Shown here piece by piece: positions 63,345 to 64,000 of a stretch of 64,000 nt of DNA. The stretch is from positions 22,692,927-22,756,926 of the forward strand of contig NW_024037063.1 of the NCBI RefSeq assembly GCF_015706575.1, given 5' to 3'. Within the stretch, counting starts at the first letter, position 1, and every line of letters starts with the position of its first letter. The translations under genes were made by a program, and so were the position numbers. The DNA comes from Patiria miniata (Eukaryota > Echinodermata > Asteroidea > Valvatida > Asterinidae). The notes under the pieces were generated by a model that was not told the DNA's origin, ran no database searches, and saw nothing but the letters and a program-made list of their open reading frames with translations.

Positions 63345-63595
63345 CCAAGGCAGGCCTAGTAAAGCTGGTCCCAGAGTGCACAACATTCTTTTCAATTGAT
63401 TCAGCATGGTTATTCATAGGAAGTTTTTCATGCATCTGGTTCACACAATGGGCCGGATTTAGCATATTAAGTGGTGGTACAGGGTAATCCTATACAATAG
63501 CACTGCTCAGCTCACAAGTGACAGTCAGTCAGTCGGCAAGATACAAGTCGGTACAAAGATGACACTAGGGTGGCCCTCTGGGACCAGGATTTTTT
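63345..63595. repeat. Dispersed repeat, copy of 41,400-41,665, inside BCKDK intron 1
   Basis: See the partner copy for shared landmarks. A poly-G tract follows at 63,598-63,607. Confidence 0.65.
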
Positions 63596-64000
63596 TTGGG
63601 GGGGGGGAGCACGAAGACAGACCAAGTTTTGTTCCTACAGCTGTACCTCTACTTCAAATTAAATCTCTCATTCTCATCGTGGAGTACATCAATCCAACAT
63701 ACGTTTTCCAGTCAAGTTTCTCCTATAGCGTTTTCATAACCCACTTATCTTTTTTTCTACACCACCAATGCTTATTTTTTTTTCAGCCAAAATTCCACCT
63801 GAAGCCTTTTCCCCATTTCAACATTGTTCAAGTGCTTTCTTACCCACAGTGTAATCAACCTTGCAGTGATAGTAAAAAAAAAAAAACCTTATCTTTTTTT
63901 TACCATCAACTCTCAATCGATTCCAAACATCCGTCATCTTTTGTTAAACCATCTGCTCAAACTGCCCCAAGCCACCTTTCAAGTGTTGGCTAGTTTTTTT

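Overview
This is animal genomic DNA: AT-rich intergenic sequence, GT/AG introns, tRNA-derived SINEs, many short non-autonomous DNA transposons, long tandem repeats and a chromoviral-type (Ty3/gypsy) LTR retrotransposon. A secreted heme peroxidase, a nucleoside hydrolase and a mitochondrial BCKD kinase, together with repeats full of poly-G tracts and SINE tails carrying a 'TTGAGCAAG' module, suggest a marine invertebrate, perhaps a deuterostome (echinoderm, hemichordate or cephalochordate). The species cannot be read from the sequence alone.

Layout. 60-314 (+) is the last coding exon of an inosine-uridine nucleoside hydrolase. About 0.3-8.5 kb is non-genic: a CRE-palindrome repeat array (1.55-2.66 kb), a 1.37-kb tandem duplication (4.1-6.8 kb), a tRNA-SINE (6.97 kb), a palindromic element (7.74 kb) and a pogo-like MITE (7.94 kb). 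8.57-11.86 kb is a GC-rich minisatellite whose minus strand has no stops in any frame over most of its length; it does not look coding. 12-31 kb carries a duplicated module on the minus strand: exon-like blocks (18.6-21 kb and 23.6-26 kb) and an AT-rich block (15.5-17.25 kb and 27.18-28.76 kb), with conserved splice signals but unconserved reading frames. It looks like a decayed gene family or a spliced noncoding RNA family. 29.4-31.6 kb is a transposon nest with clear target-site duplications: three hAT-type MITEs, one MULE-like element and a 77-bp snapback element. 32.6-38.58 kb is a 2,997-bp direct tandem duplication.

37.9-57.46 kb (minus) is the main gene: a 15-exon secreted animal heme peroxidase. 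The exon phases all fit and give 768 codons with all the key active-site residues. Its terminal coding exon is duplicated by the 3-kb repeat. Intron 4 holds a 9.4-kb, whole-looking Ty3/gypsy element inserted into a small tandem array made of copies of the exon-5 splice acceptor. 57.7-58.9 kb is a 160-bp tandem array just upstream of the peroxidase promoter. 61,794-62,057 (+) is exon 1 of branched-chain ketoacid dehydrogenase kinase (BCKDK), transcribed away from the peroxidase; its other exons lie beyond the window.

The three recognisable host genes show no obvious shared pathway. Everything was read by eye, so exon borders rest on splice consensus, reading phase and family motifs, not on transcript data.
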